Positions 50,276 through 61,949 of a stretch of 64,000 bases of DNA are shown one piece after another. The stretch is from Blasia pusilla. Its lineage: Eukaryota > Marchantiophyta > Marchantiopsida > Blasiales. The stretch is taken from contig CM114272.1 of assembly GCA_050084515.1 (NCBI GenBank), positions 57,660,001-57,724,000 of the forward strand, in the 5' to 3' direction. The first letter of the stretch is position 1. Each line of letters begins with the position of its first letter. The notes under the pieces were generated by a model. That model was not told the origin of the DNA. It did no database searches and saw only the letters and a program-made list of their open reading frames with translations. The translations under genes and the position numbers were made by a program.

Positions 50276-51620
50276 AGTCTAGACAGGAGAACTAATTCAC
50301 TCGAGACCCTTTGACACGAATACGCCTTCTCATGGACAACTTATGCGAGTAAGATGCTCGTACAATGCACGGACGGGATTCGAACATTCATGGGACAGGT
50401 GTCGGAGGGGGCCACCTTAGAAGGTACGTGTCGAGCCGGGAGGTGGTTGTTGCTGGAAGGGTGTCCCCCAGATCACAACATAGATATCCCTCTTTGACGA
50501 TGGAAGACACGCCAGAGGTACAAACGTGTAGCAGTCAGTCCAATAGATCGATGTCTTTCTTGGTCACTGGTTGGGGTTGGAAGTTGCTTTAGAGTGGATT
50601 CTCTGCATTCTTCCTATGTTTATGCGATAGCGTTTGATTGAAACTGTGGATTCCTGGAAATCAGAGAGGAGATGCATTCCGAGCAGGCGAGATGTGCTTA
50701 GCCTGTCGCTAGATTGTGCTTTAGGAATGGGGAGTTCGCACACGAGTGCTCGTCTCTAAGATGGCGAGTTGGCTCTACACACGTATATTCATCTTAAGAT
50801 GGCAAATCGGTCTTATAAATGTGACAAATCTGGTTACCCTCGAATTGATCACTTGGAGAAATATCATTTAGAAAGCCCTTTTTTGTTGAGCCTTTTTTCC
50901 TCTCTCCAAAATGTTTTGGTAGTTACACATTGAAAATAATTTACCTCCAAAATATCATTCTCCTCATGTTTCTAAAACACTTTTAGCTTCCTCCAAAGTA
51001 TTATTCTAGTTATGCTCAAATTTTTTTACTCATGTTTCAAAATTATAAGTTTAACAATGATAGAAAAAGTTGGTTCAAAAGTTTCAAAAGTTTATTAATA
51101 CCAGCAAAAATTTTAAATATATATAATAATTTAATGCTCTTTTTATTTTTCAATTTTGTAAACTATATGGTTTGTGTAATAAATTTCAGATAAGTATCAA
51201 ACTACTAAGATCCAATGACAAAGTTAAGCTTTTTTTTTATTTTTGAAAGACTTAATTAGAAAATCGTATGTGAATTCGAGAAATTTGGGAAAAGCTCACT
51301 CGACCCCTTGGAGAAAATAATGTAGATTTTGATTTTATGTCCTATATGACCAATTTGAAAAAACAAATAGGAATGAATGAAGTTCTATTATTAAAGAATA
51401 CGGCTCCTTCTTTATAGCTCCCACAAGAAGTCGATAGCATACAAAATGCAAATTATTGCTTGTGGACCAAAAATGAGTTTTGACGATCCTAATATTAATT
51501 CTTCATAATAGAATAGCCTATTAATGGCCTTCCTTCCTAGTCTTCTTGTAGTGATTCGTCTTACTCCCTTCGAAATAAAACTGATAACATTTAAAAGTGG
51601 TAGTATATTGGTTAATCGGA
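50276..51620. other. 3' flank of the kinase gene, then AT-rich intergenic DNA
   Basis: The first several hundred bases should contain the 3' untranslated region. No second gene is visible; short frames at 50365-50592 lack domains. Confidence 0.5.
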
Positions 51621-51627
51621 ATAGGAA

Positions 51628-51726
51628 GTGGGCAATTATCGTTAGGGATGGAACCTTTTCATTTTGAGAAGGCATGGTAAGAGGGCAATTATCATAAAGG
51701 ATGGAACCTCTTCATTTTGAGAAGGC
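51628..51726. repeat. Two-copy 54-bp direct repeat
   Basis: GGGCAATTATC...GGATGGAACC...TTCATTTTGAGAAGGCA occurs at about 51628 and again at about 51682 with few differences. Confidence 0.85.
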
Positions 51727-52554
51727 AGTGTAATTCCTTCCTATGTCTACCCAAGCCATAGCCATCTCATTTTTTACATGTGTTTTTTTTGTAAATGGAC
51801 GATTCAAAAATGGATTTGTGTATGGTGCAAAGCTAGTTGACTAATAAGTGAAATGTTCAAAGATATATAACACCAATTTCGGCAGTCCTGGTGAATTAAA
51901 ACATCTCTGGGTTTTCGACTTTCTTGAAGTCATGCTTACAAGTAAAATAAGGACTTAAGTCCATTTAAATATGATCATATATTCAAGTTCTTTTGCAACC
52001 AATCAAGTCTCTTTTAGTCACCTCAGCCTATATAGTATGATCTTGAAGTTAAAACGATGAGAATGATGTTGACAATGTTTATTTTGTTCATTTTTTCTTT
52101 GGACATCTCGAGAGAGCGAAGGCTAGTGTGTGATGTGGTTAAAGTCGTCGTACACCCGTCAGAGCAATATTTGCAACATAAACTAATTTATTTCGTGACT
52201 TCATAATAAAGGAGGTGATGGACGATTGAATGCACACTTTGCCAAGGTTAATGCGTTTGTCAGCCAAATCGGAGGTTAAGACCCAATTCCAAAGCATTCT
52301 GAAGTAAAGAAATAAATAATCTTGGCCTCATGGACCCTCCGCCCTAACCCCACTTCTCCCCAGCCGGAAAAAATCTGTAAAGTCCTGCTTCTGGTAGACC
52401 TACTACTCCCCGCTGAAGGAGCTGTTTGGGCTTTGGAATACATCATATTGACATTTCTACGATATTTGGAACTATTGTTCCACTGGAAGGTTATTGAATG
52501 GCGTTTGGAACTCTAGTTCCAAATGAACTCGGAAGTATTTGGTTTCTACCGGTC

Positions 52555-54620
52555 GAGATAGCCTTGAAGTTGACAGCGCAATGTGCTCGTTCGGCCCCCG
52601 AGAAGCTTCCACCGAGTGCCAAGAAAAAGCAATTGGAACTCTAGTTCCAAATGAGCTCAGAACTACATTTGTTGCCGACCTATTGGGATCTTGGGAGCAT
52701 GCCGCTCGGAACTACAGTTCCAACCGAGGATGGGGATTTCCCTTTACCGGACGCCTTCTACGGCCGGAATTGGATCTTAGGATCCAATTTGGCTCAGACT
52801 AAGTTTGGCTCCAATTGACGTTCAGCGGTCGCGTCAGTTTAGTACACAATCAGAACTAGAGTTCCGATTCTACGCTTGTTGCCGACCTATTGGGATGTAA
52901 GGAGCAAGTCATTCAGACCCACGGTTCCAATTGAAAATTGGGGTTAAATATTACCGGACGCCTTCTACGGCCGGAATTGGATCTTAGGATCCAATTTGGC
53001 TCAGACTAAGTTTGGCTCCAATTGACGTTCAGCGGTCGCGTCAGTTTAGTACACAATCAGAACTAGGGTTCCGATTCTACGCTTGTTGCCGACCTATTGG
53101 GATGTAAGGAGCAAGTCATTCAGACCCACGGTTCCAATTGAAAATTGGGGTTAAATATTACCAGACGCCTTCTACGGTTAAATTGGATCTTCGGTTCCAA
53201 TTGGACAACCAGAACTTACATTCCGATTCTATATTTGTTTTCGACCTATTGGGATGCAAGGAGCAGTCAGGGACATAATTAGAACTAACGTTCCGATTCT
53301 CCAATGTCCGCCGACCTATTGGGAGGTAAGGAGCAGGCCATTCCAAACTACAGTTCTAATTGAGGATGGGGATTTCTTTTTACTCGACGCCTTTTGTGGC
53401 CGGAATTGGATCTTAGGATCCAATTGGACTCCGATTAAGTTTGGCTCCAAATGACCTTCAGCGGGCACGGCAGTCTGGGACACAATCAGAACTAACGTTC
53501 CGATTCTCCAATATCCGCCAACCTATTCGGAGGTAAGGAGGAGGCCATTCCGAACTACAGTTCCAATCGAGGATGGGGATTTCCCTTTACCGGACGCCTT
53601 CTCCGGCCGGAATTGGATCTTAGGAACCAATTGGACTCCGACTTAGTTTGGCTCCAAATGACCTTCAACGGGCGCGGCAGTCTGGGTTACAATCACAACT
53701 AAGATTCCGATTCTACACTTGTTGCCGACCTATTGGGATGCAAGGAGCAGGCCATTTGGAACTATAGTTCCAATCAAGGATGGGGATTTCCCTTTACCGG
53801 AGGCCTTCTGCGGCCGGAATTGGATCTTAGGATCCAATTGGACTCTTACTTAGTTTGGCTCTAAATGACCTTCAGCAGAAACGGCAGTTTGGGACACAAT
53901 CACAACTAAGGTTCCGATTCTACACTTGTTTCCGAACTATTGGGATATAAGGAGCAGGCCATTCGGAACTACAATTGCAATCGAGGATGGGGATTTTGCT
54001 TGACCGGACGCCTTGTGCGGCCGGAATTGGATCTTAGGATGCAATTGGACTCGGACTAAGTTTGGCTCCAAATGACTTTCAGCGGGCGCGGCAGTTTGGG
54101 ACACAATCAAAACTAACGTTCTGATTCTACACTTGTTGCCAATCTATTGGGATGCAAGGAGCAGGCCATTTGGAACTAGAGTTCTAATCGAGGATGGTGA
54201 TTTCCCTTTACCACACGCTTCTGCGGCCGGAATTGGATCTTAGGATCCAATCGGACTCAGACTAAGTTTGGCTCCAAATGACTTTCAGCGGGCACGGCAG
54301 TTTGGGATACAATTAGAACTAAGGTTGCGATTCAACACTTGTTGCCGACCTATTGGGATGAAAGGAGCAGGTCGTTCAGAACTACAGTTCCAATCGAGGA
54401 TGGGGATTGCCCTTTACCGGGCGCCTTCTGCGGTTTGAATCGGATCTTAGGATCCAATTGGACTGAGTCCAAGTTTGGCTCCAAATGACTTTCAGCGGGT
54501 GCGGCAATTTGGGACACAATCAGAACCAAAGTTCCGATTCTACAATTTTTCCCGACTAAGGGATCTCAGGAGCAGGCTTATTGGAACTACAGTTCCAATT
54601 GATCCAGAGGATGGAAACGT
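52555..54620 (+). repeat. Nine-copy 207-bp tandem repeat with three palindromes per unit (family B)
   Basis: The marker GGATCTTAGGATCC (or a close variant) starts at 52772, 52979, 53185, 53408, 53615, 53822, 54029, 54235 and 54442: steps of 206-207 bp, with one of 223. Each unit carries TTGGATC-TTAG-GATCCAA; GGAACT-AC-AGTTCC; and an AATCAGAAC-TAAC-GTTCCGATT type. It also has a constant GCCGACCTATTGGGAT segment. Units 52.75-52.95 and 52.96-53.16 kb are nearly identical; others are more diverged. Isolated palindromes extend left to about 52445. It lies just 3' of the minus-strand element-B exons. Confidence 0.95.
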
Positions 54621-54639
54621 TGAGGATGCAAGCTCTACA

Positions 54640-55090
54640 ATAAGAAACTAGACATACATGTCACATAACAAGTCCATTGCACGATCATTAGATGACAATA
54701 AATATGCTCATTGAATAGATAAGATTTGGAACTCAAGTTCCAATACGGGATGATTAGAAAATATCCCCGAATAGCACATGGCTTCACAATCTTTAGCTTC
54801 CACTTTCTACAATATGTTACAGTTCTCGCAATCTTAGCTCCATTCTTTGCAATAGGTTACAATTCCCGTTGTACATGACTACAAATATCTAGTACTAGAG
54901 AATTTACAACTGGTAACAATACATTTCCAATCAGAGGAGATTCTCCGCTCAAACATGGGCAACAGACTTCCTTAATCCATCCGCTTCAATATGCTACATT
55001 TCAAGTTCTATTTACAAATGTACCCAATGGCATCAAAATAGAGTATCATTTCAGCTACCTATTACCCTCGGTGAGGTCTCTTCCTGCTCA
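54640..55090. other. Spacer between the tandem array and the element-B exons
   Basis: No gene. It contains a loose repeat of CAATATGTTACAGTTC / CAATAGGTTACAATTC (54810-54880) and one more family-B-like palindrome near 54727 (TTGGAACTCAAGTTCCAA). Confidence 0.5.
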
Positions 55091-55091
55091 A

Positions 55092-56635
55092 TCACAAGAG
55101 TGTCTCATTTGTGGTAAGGTCGGTAATCTCCTCCTGAACCTCATAGATATACTTATTGAGTCCATTGGCGAAGTTACTCCAACTAAACCTTCCCTCCCTC
55201 GGAGTCAGAACAATCCTTGTGAAATCAATCTGGAGATCTTCCTTCTGGGTCTGATAGATAGCTTGGAACTTATCGTCATTCTTCTTATGATACTCCTCGT
55301 CCAAATTTTGCAGGTCCACATCCCAGTCCTTAGGCTTTGCAATGATGTAGCCGAAAAGACAATACTTCAGTTTGTGCAGGCTTCGATGGAATAGTCGAAT
55401 ACGTTATCCACCAGAGCAGACGCCTTGGAGTCGAAGAAGATTTGGTATGCCTTCTTACATTTCCGGTCGAGGCGAGAACCTAAAGTATCTACAATGGTGA
55501 TCGACTTGGCTGCAACCCTTAGCAAAAAGTGATGGCCATGCAGGGTGACAATAAACACCTTCTCGGTTCCCTCGTATTGCACCACGTCATTCCACACAGT
55601 GTCCATGCTCTCATTTGGCATGGCACCATAAGGGAAAACGTCATAAATATAAGGGAGGGAGACATAACCCACAAAGCTCATGTTGGTGTCGATATAGACA
55701 CCGAATGACGGTCCACCCTTCTGACTCCATCCTACTACGGACTCTAGGTCTAGGAATCCGCTTTTATCAACGACACCCTTGAAACCAGATTGATTCTCCC
55801 ACTTCGCGTACAAGCGAGCCTTCAACTTCACGATGCCGTCGAGAACTCCAGCCGGGAGACATTTTATTGTCGGATACTCCAAATACCACCTGGTAATAAG
55901 GAAGGCATTGATATTGCATGTTGGCCTTGCAACTTCCATTATATTTTGATCCACGCTGCCGAAGATGACATCTACGGTGATCTTGAGTCTTGGGCATTCC
56001 TTGCATATTGTCCAAGTCAGGTGTCCAGGTACCTTCTGGAATAAGACCGAGGCCTTTAGCTTTTCTTGGATTGCATGGAGAAGACGTTTACCATTACCGC
56101 CAGTAGAATGTGGCTTTGGAAAACCAATCCGCCTAGTACTAATAAAATGACTAACACTTATCCCATCCAGGAAAATCTCTTTCATTATCACAAGGTAAGA
56201 GAGAATAGTACCGGCCTCGCAATGATTTTTTTCGTCTCGGGGTCGTGGAAGTATATTAAATTTTGGAAGGGCTATAACGTTATGTGGATCATTCAAAAGG
56301 AGGGAATTGATCTCAATGTCCACCAGGACTGTATTCTTTGGGCAGGAGAAGTTTCTAAACTCTCTAACGGCGTAAAAGAACGGCAGATCTTTCACATACT
56401 TCAAGAGACCCTTTGTCCCCTTTTGAACAGAGCAGTCCCGCACAGACCAAAAATTTTTGGCCTTCTTCACGAAAGATTCAAACAAATAATAGGAATCTCC
56501 TAGCCTCTCAAGCATTTCAAGTGCATCTTCCCTGTTCATCGTGGTCCAAAACCCATAATCATATTCTCTCTCTATCATGTCAGTTAGTATTCTGATGTAG
56601 GGGAGGATAAATAAAACCCGTACATCTCCCGACAT
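55092..56635 (-). CDS. Element-B large open block, protein of unknown family
   Basis: A 422-codon open frame runs from an ATG at 56635 to a stop at 55367. A one-base frame change there continues KYCLFGYIIAKPKDWDVDLQ down to 55092, so about 500 residues were once encoded. The middle has a possible zinc pair (TWTICKECPRL). The end has VFIVTLHGHHFLLRVAAKSI followed by TIVDTLGSRL, a His-then-Asp layout that recalls Ulp1-type (C48) cysteine peptidases of plant transposons. A matching catalytic Cys was not found, so this is weak. Upstream, an exon at about 56857-56938 (RGDYRRYYEPKEPVASQNVG) has canonical acceptor GCGCAG and donor GTAAGC. The intron between carries a GGAACTATAGTTCT palindrome. Confidence 0.5.
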
Positions 56636-57016
56636 GAAGGCATTGTTCCCCTAAGACCGAGGGGATACGATTTGCTAACCCTGTCCATAATTCGGAAAAT
56701 AATTCGGTCGATTTCGAGGATAAGAAGAGGCCTAAGGGATTTCACCTATCCACCAACCAATGCAAGATATTAGCCTCTCAAAGAGGGAATTAGAACTATA
56801 GTTCCATCAGACAATATTCATTCAGTGAACTATCACATTGCCAGTGCTTACCTTTCTGCCTGACGATCGTTGTCCAACATTTTGACTCGCAACAGGCTCC
56901 TTTGGTTCATAGTAGCGTCGGTAATCACCACGCTGCGCGAAACACTTTAGTATTAGGAACAATCCCAAATTTATAGGTGTAAGATTGGTTAAGACTGGTG
57001 CATAGTGGGTAGAAAT

Positions 57017-57615
57017 TCACATTACCTTCCTACAATAAGAGGGCAATTCGCATTGTTGGATGAACTCCCACAAAGTCTGGAAGTGGCCGTTGGATATGCT
57101 GAGCCACAATAGTTTGACATAATGTGTCAACGCTGTCATGAGAAAACTATCTTTTGACGATGATGCCTTCCATTTCGGCACCTTCAGAAAATATTGTACA
57201 CTATTGTGGTGGTTCTTGTTTCTGACCACGTCCGAAAAAAAATCTGTTGCTAGTTGTCCAAATTCCACCACCTTCTTGTTGCCTCATGAAAATAGTTCAG
57301 TAGTTTGAATGGATCCGCTCGACCTTCACACGGAATGTCATTTGCACGAACCAAAGTGAACCCAACCGGGGGAAGATTCCTCTCTTGTAAGTGATCCGAA
57401 ATTGCAGCCTCCATTCTAGCCAAACTATCTTCATTCTTACATGTCCACAAGCCCAAAGCAAAGTACTCAGTGGCTATGTGGAGAAAATCTTCACATCCTG
57501 GTCTGATGCTAATACTTTTCAAGTTGCTAGAGTTTTGATAAGCAGGGCAGAAAAGCAGGACCTCGTACGGTTCAAAAAGCAACATGATTTTACCAAATCT
57601 GGGCCAAGTTTGCAT
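57017..57615 (-). CDS. Element-B block with FCP1/NIF-like (HAD) features, frameshifted
   Basis: First part (57615-57250) contains SISIRPGCEDFLHIATEYFA, then LGLWTCKNED, resembling the R-P-x-x-x-x-F-L ... x-x-W-T stretch of FCP1/NLI-interacting-factor phosphatases. The preceding D-x-D catalytic motif is not seen, so activity is doubtful. A frameshift at about 57250-57270 joins it to LATDFFSDVVRNKNHH and KLLWLSISNGHFQTLWEFIQ, ending at a donor AAG-GTAATG near 57023. It probably belongs to the same transcript as the downstream block 55092-56635. Confidence 0.4.
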
Positions 57616-57877
57616 CAGTCATTTCTTTCATCAGAATCCAAAGAATCATACAGAAATACAAAGTTGATACAAGGTTGTAGGAGAAAATGAAACATAACAT
57701 AAAAATAGAAGTCCTCAACTCTCGAAGTGGTAACATCATATTAACTACTGCACCTCTCATGTGAAGAAGGGATGCAGGGGTAAAACCCTTACACTTCATA
57801 ATACAATTGAAAGAAGGTAGTCACAGGGGAATGAATGGAAACTGAAGTTCCGATTATGATATGAATGAAAATGAATG

Positions 57878-58565
57878 TCACTTCAAGCTCCCCCAGGTGC
57901 TAAAATCCAAAGATCTAATTTCCGCACCCATTTCCCTAATGGTTTCCAAAAAGGTTCTATCCTCCATGCTTGACTTTATGGAACCACCACCCGCTAGTAA
58001 TCTCAACTCTCTTTCGGCATGATCAAAGTCTGTGTGAAACCCGTGATAGTAAAGATGTCGATTGAGTCTTACCAAGGACGAGGTGCCTCGGTCGATGTTG
58101 GTCCCCGGGCCAGTACTATCTAGAGATGTTCCATGTGTTGGGGATGGGTTATTATGCTTATTTTTCTTTGAAGGTTTCACGGCTACAATTTCCGGAGAAG
58201 CGTCCGAACCGCTAGAGTCTCCAACTATCGTTGATAGTGTTCTACGTGGGATCCATTTCGTGTATTTTTCTCGGTCCACATTTCCTTGAGAAGCCTTCGG
58301 CGCGATGACTCTACGTGTCCCAGATATGTCCGTGTTCGTTCTCCCTTCATATTATGGCCTGGCAGCTTTCTTCGGCGATGTAATTCTTATCGAAGCCATA
58401 GGCTTTGTAGATGCTGGAGCTCGAGGTGGAACTTGAGACGTATCATTTTTTTGTCCATTTACACATTTGATTGTTAAATTGCATCTAGAGTCATCAGGAT
58501 CCGATATTTTGAGTGTAATGGCTAAGTCATTCCCAAGGATAGTGTTTACTACTTTTCTAAGTGGG
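57878..58565 (-). CDS. Element-B exon, Lys/Ser/Pro-rich, function unknown
   Basis: Reads on the minus strand from about 58565: RKVVNTILGNDLAITLKISD, DDSRCNLTIKC, then an ATG at 58399 (MASIRITSPKKAARP), an in-frame TAA, and an open run to 57878 with KWIPRRTLSTIVGDSSGSD and SKKNKHNNPSPTHGTSLD. The C-terminal part has a helical HAERELRLLAGGGSIKSSME. Low complexity and basic patches suggest a nuclear linker region. A family-B palindrome follows at about 57837. No family is recognised. Confidence 0.45.
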
Positions 58566-58779
58566 AGTCACCAACCGCTGAACACTCAGACGTCGACCTA
58601 CTACGCGTTCCATCGTGTGACTCCTGCATGAAACCACAATATGAGGTCTTCTTTTGTGAATTCAAAGTGTGGAGACCCTAAATACAATGAGAAATTTAGA
58701 TGAGTTAATCACTACTTTAGTTGCTCACCTGATTTGGAGAAGCCGGTAACCTTGCAGTGAGCTTTTCCGTACCCTCGAG

Positions 58780-59215
58780 TCCCTCAATCCCCTTTTCTCC
58801 CTATGGAGTCTGCTTTTCCACTCCCTCACTCTCCTTGTCTCCCTGTGTAGTGGCAAAATGTTCGACATAATGAGAACTTAAGTTCTACATCAGTGCAAGA
58901 GGAGGTAGGGAAACTGAAAGCATAATATGAAATATTAATTGAGTTGCTCATCTTAGAAGGAGATTCCGATGACGATGGAGTCTGCTTTTCCATCCCAAGC
59001 AATCCCTCTCTCTCCTCTTCTCCGTGTGTAGTGGCAAAATGCTCCACATAATGAGAACTTAAGTTCTACATCTGTGCAAGAAGAAGTTGGGAAACTGAAA
59101 TAATAAAAAAATAATTGGGTTGCTCACTCGAGTAGGAAAGCCCGATGACGTTGGAATCTCCTTCCCTGTCCCACCGAGTCCCTCCCTTTCATTTTCTCCC
59201 TGTGGACATTCAACG
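58780..59215 (-). repeat. Exon-plus-intron unit repeated three times
   Basis: Three related units of about 180 bp. Each encodes a short Glu/Gly/Lys-rich exon of the form EREGL-G-EKQTPSSSESP. Each ends at GTGAGCAAC (mutated to ATGAGCAAC in the middle copy) and is preceded by an intron with GAGAACTTAAGTTCTACAT, a family-B palindrome, in two copies (about 58870 and 59050). The middle copy has also lost its acceptor AG (CACACGG for CACACAGG). This is growth of a protein by exon duplication followed by decay of one copy. Confidence 0.75.
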
Positions 59216-59329
59216 TAATGAGAAAAAAAATATTAATTGGAAACTAATACATGGAAGGATTTGCATGCATTAGGGGATCATAGAGGATCATGTAAATTTC
59301 TCACCGCAGTTGGGTGTTTTCGACGATGG

Positions 59330-60100
59330 CGTCTGCTTGGATTAGACACTTTTTCATCCTTCTCTCCCTTAGGTGTGAGCGCCGATAGTCCAAGTGATTT
59401 TCCACCAATCGACGATGACTGCTTTGCAAACGGATACTTAGATTAGAATTCCATATGTAACAGTCATCGTCCCACTCAAAAGCATAAAGTTTTTTCATAA
59501 CGAGCTTCTTAAATTGAAGTTACGATAATTTCTCCCAACGGTGTGGGGATAGTTCTAGCGGAATATCTTGCCGAGCCACGAGTAGCTAGAGCACTAGTCT
59601 CCCCTGTCAAAATTTGAGGGTTCAACACATCAGGCAATGTCACCCTTTCAAAAGTTGGGGGAGCCGATCCCTCACCCTCATCCCTCTCCGAGACTCCATC
59701 GTCCTGAGCCATAAACCAACCAAAATCAGTAATGGGCCTGCTTGAATCGAATAGCAGTGCAAAGAGAAACAAACGGCTGGCATGATTCAAGGCACAAAAT
59801 CCCGGAGCTTACTTCTGATTCGTCATCATATTCTGACTCCGCTTCCATATCCGGGTCCTTTACTCCTTTGCAATTCCACGCATCCGCTTGTTTTTTGCCT
59901 TCAGAAGGTGCCACCTTCCGGTCTGGTTTGGACTTCACTGCAAGGGTAGTCCTTAGAAGACTACGGTTTGCATCGATCTTGAAGAATTGATCGAGTTCAG
60001 GCAGAAGTCTCACAATGTTGCTCCATCCACTTGCGGACAAAATGCTTGGAAATTGATGCCCGAAACCTATAACGATATCAGCTCGGATCCGAAAGTACAC
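59330..60100 (-). CDS. Element-B exons, acidic/Ser-rich linker region
   Basis: At least three exons with canonical splice sites. (1) About 60110-59815: YFRIRADIVIGFGHQFPSIL to MEAESEYDDESE, then donor GTAAGC. (2) About 59712-59530: after GGCTCAG, DDGVSERDEGEGSAPPTFER to TPLGEII, then donor GTAACT. (3) About 59445-59325: YPFAKQSSSIGGKSLGLSAL to RRHRRKHPTA, then donor GTGAGA. Upstream, a frameshift near 60110 links to the block 60183-61058. No family is recognised; composition suggests a nuclear protein. Confidence 0.45.
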
Positions 60101-60182
60101 AACAACCTGGATTTACCACAATGGCATTCTTCCGCGCTCCAACCTTTGACAAGCCGGAGAAAATCTCCACGAGGTCACCCAT

Positions 60183-61918
60183 TCAAAACTCGTTCTCTCT
60201 GAGGGTCAGAAGGAATCTATACTCTGCATTGATCATATCTCTTGTATCGTTGAGGGAGGCGGGAAGAACTTTTCCGCCAAGTACTCTATTTACAACAGCG
60301 AGTTGTTCGTCCAGAGTGGACTCATCAAAACCATTGACAAATACCACTATAACAACCATGAGACATCCTTCACTCCGAATCCTCTGTCTCTTTGGATCCG
60401 TCATTGGAAATCTCATTGTACAAGGAATTACTCTAAACCAGAGATTGGAGGCTCTCTGGCATGCAACTATAAGATTCCCGAGTATTTCGATCTCAACGAA
60501 GAATACCAGTAATCTTTCGCTTGCATTGAGATGAGACCTCTCGTCAAAATATTCTCCGAATTCTTCTACACTGAGCCACTCATAATCATTTGAAGCGCTA
60601 ACCATATTTACAAATACTATGTCAAAAAGTACACCCCACTCATTATCTTCCACCGCCCAATTTACAACAGTCCAGAAAAATCCGGATGAGGTTGTATCAA
60701 AACTACTAATGACTTCCTTGTGGGTAGATACAAGAAAGTTAGTCATTGGGCATTTGGCCCTCCGCAATCGCATTAAATCTCGTAACGTTCTACAAAATTC
60801 ATCAGGAGGAACACCGAATTTGGCTCTCGTGCCAAAGGAGAGATGCTTCTTCAAATACATCTTCTCCTTGAGCAGAATGTCGAGGAGAATCTGAGCATCA
60901 TCGACGCAGAATTCCTTATTCGAAATGAGCTTCTCATAGCAATCTTGGCAGCTTCTCCCAACAGAGATCTCCCTCTCTGGGAAAAAGAACTTGCACATGG
61001 CGCCTACATTCACTTGTTTGCGTTTCAATTTATCGTAGTAGGATTTCAGGTGCATCAAGTCGTCATTTCATATTTTTCGAGTAGATGTTGGTCACAATTG
61101 CATCCTCAATTGCAAGAGTTCTTCTAGACTCGCATCACATTCTCCTCGTCAAGCCCTTGGAGCGGTCTCAAGTTGGTCTTTTTGAGCCTCCTCTTCTCAA
61201 CGCTCGTTTTATGTCTCAGCCAGTACTCGGAATACGCGAGACCATCTCGTGCGATGAGTTTACTTTCCTTGTAGGCAACTATGACAGCATGCCACATATT
61301 CCATGTCGCGGGAGAGCAATTGTAGACGAAGGTGTTTATCTCCTTGTGGCTGGAACCAAAATGGGCATTCAACCTCTTTGTCATGGTCTGTAGAAACCAT
61401 GGAACTTAAGTTCTATTAGAAAACCAATGATAACAGCTCGGACTGATTAAAGACAGAGATGGCATGTGTAGTCAATGTTCTATCAGAATTCTAGTTCTAA
61501 TACAAAATTCAAATTTTGATTCGAATGGTACTGCATTAGCGATCCTCAATGCAAGGAAATCCACCACTTCTCCAATCTTCCTCTTCCCGGTCTTCTTGAT
61601 CTCTGCTAACTCGATATTGCTCATGTGGGCCCGAAAAGTGGCGATCTGCATTCTTATCGGAGTCTCCACTTTGTTGGCATATGCGTCCACTTCATTGTGA
61701 AGTGAGGAGAGGCTGCAATACCGAAGACGGTTTTCGGGAAAATCTTCTCCCCAAACTACTGTACACGGGAGACTTTGAAAAAAATCGTCCCCGGTCGCCT
61801 CATGAAGTTTAGAGAAGGCAATTGCTGTATGCTTACATGCAGTTGAGCCAAGGCGTGGTTCAACTGCATGGTGGTCATCTTGGTCGCGTAACAAAGATTG
61901 GTGCAGCAAGAGTGACAA
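60183..61918 (-). CDS. Element-B N-terminal exons, unknown protein
   Basis: Most upstream part of the minus-strand locus. Block 61918-61505 includes ACKHTAIAFSKLHEATGDDF and NEVDAYANKVETPIRMQIAT. An intron with two palindromes (at about 61395-61410 and 61475-61500) ends at TTCTACAG. Block 61385-61124 follows: MTKRLNAHFGSSHKEINTFV, SEYWLRHKTSVEKRRLKKTN. Two frame changes near 61120 and 61070 lead into block 61058-60183, a 290-codon open frame with FFFPEREISVGRSCQDCYEK and DYEWLSVEEFGEYFDERSHL. The Cys/His pattern near CQDCYEK could bind metal. Another palindrome lies upstream at about 61930, where a promoter would be. No homologue is recognised. Confidence 0.45.
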
Positions 61919-61949
61919 GGAACCAAGGAGGATTGGGAACTCAAGTTCT

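Noticed and set aside
55367-55600. Firm call of a Ulp1 (C48) peptidase for the element-B block
   Set aside because: His and Asp can be placed but the catalytic Cys and the preceding Gln/Asn region cannot, so it is kept only as a weak possibility.
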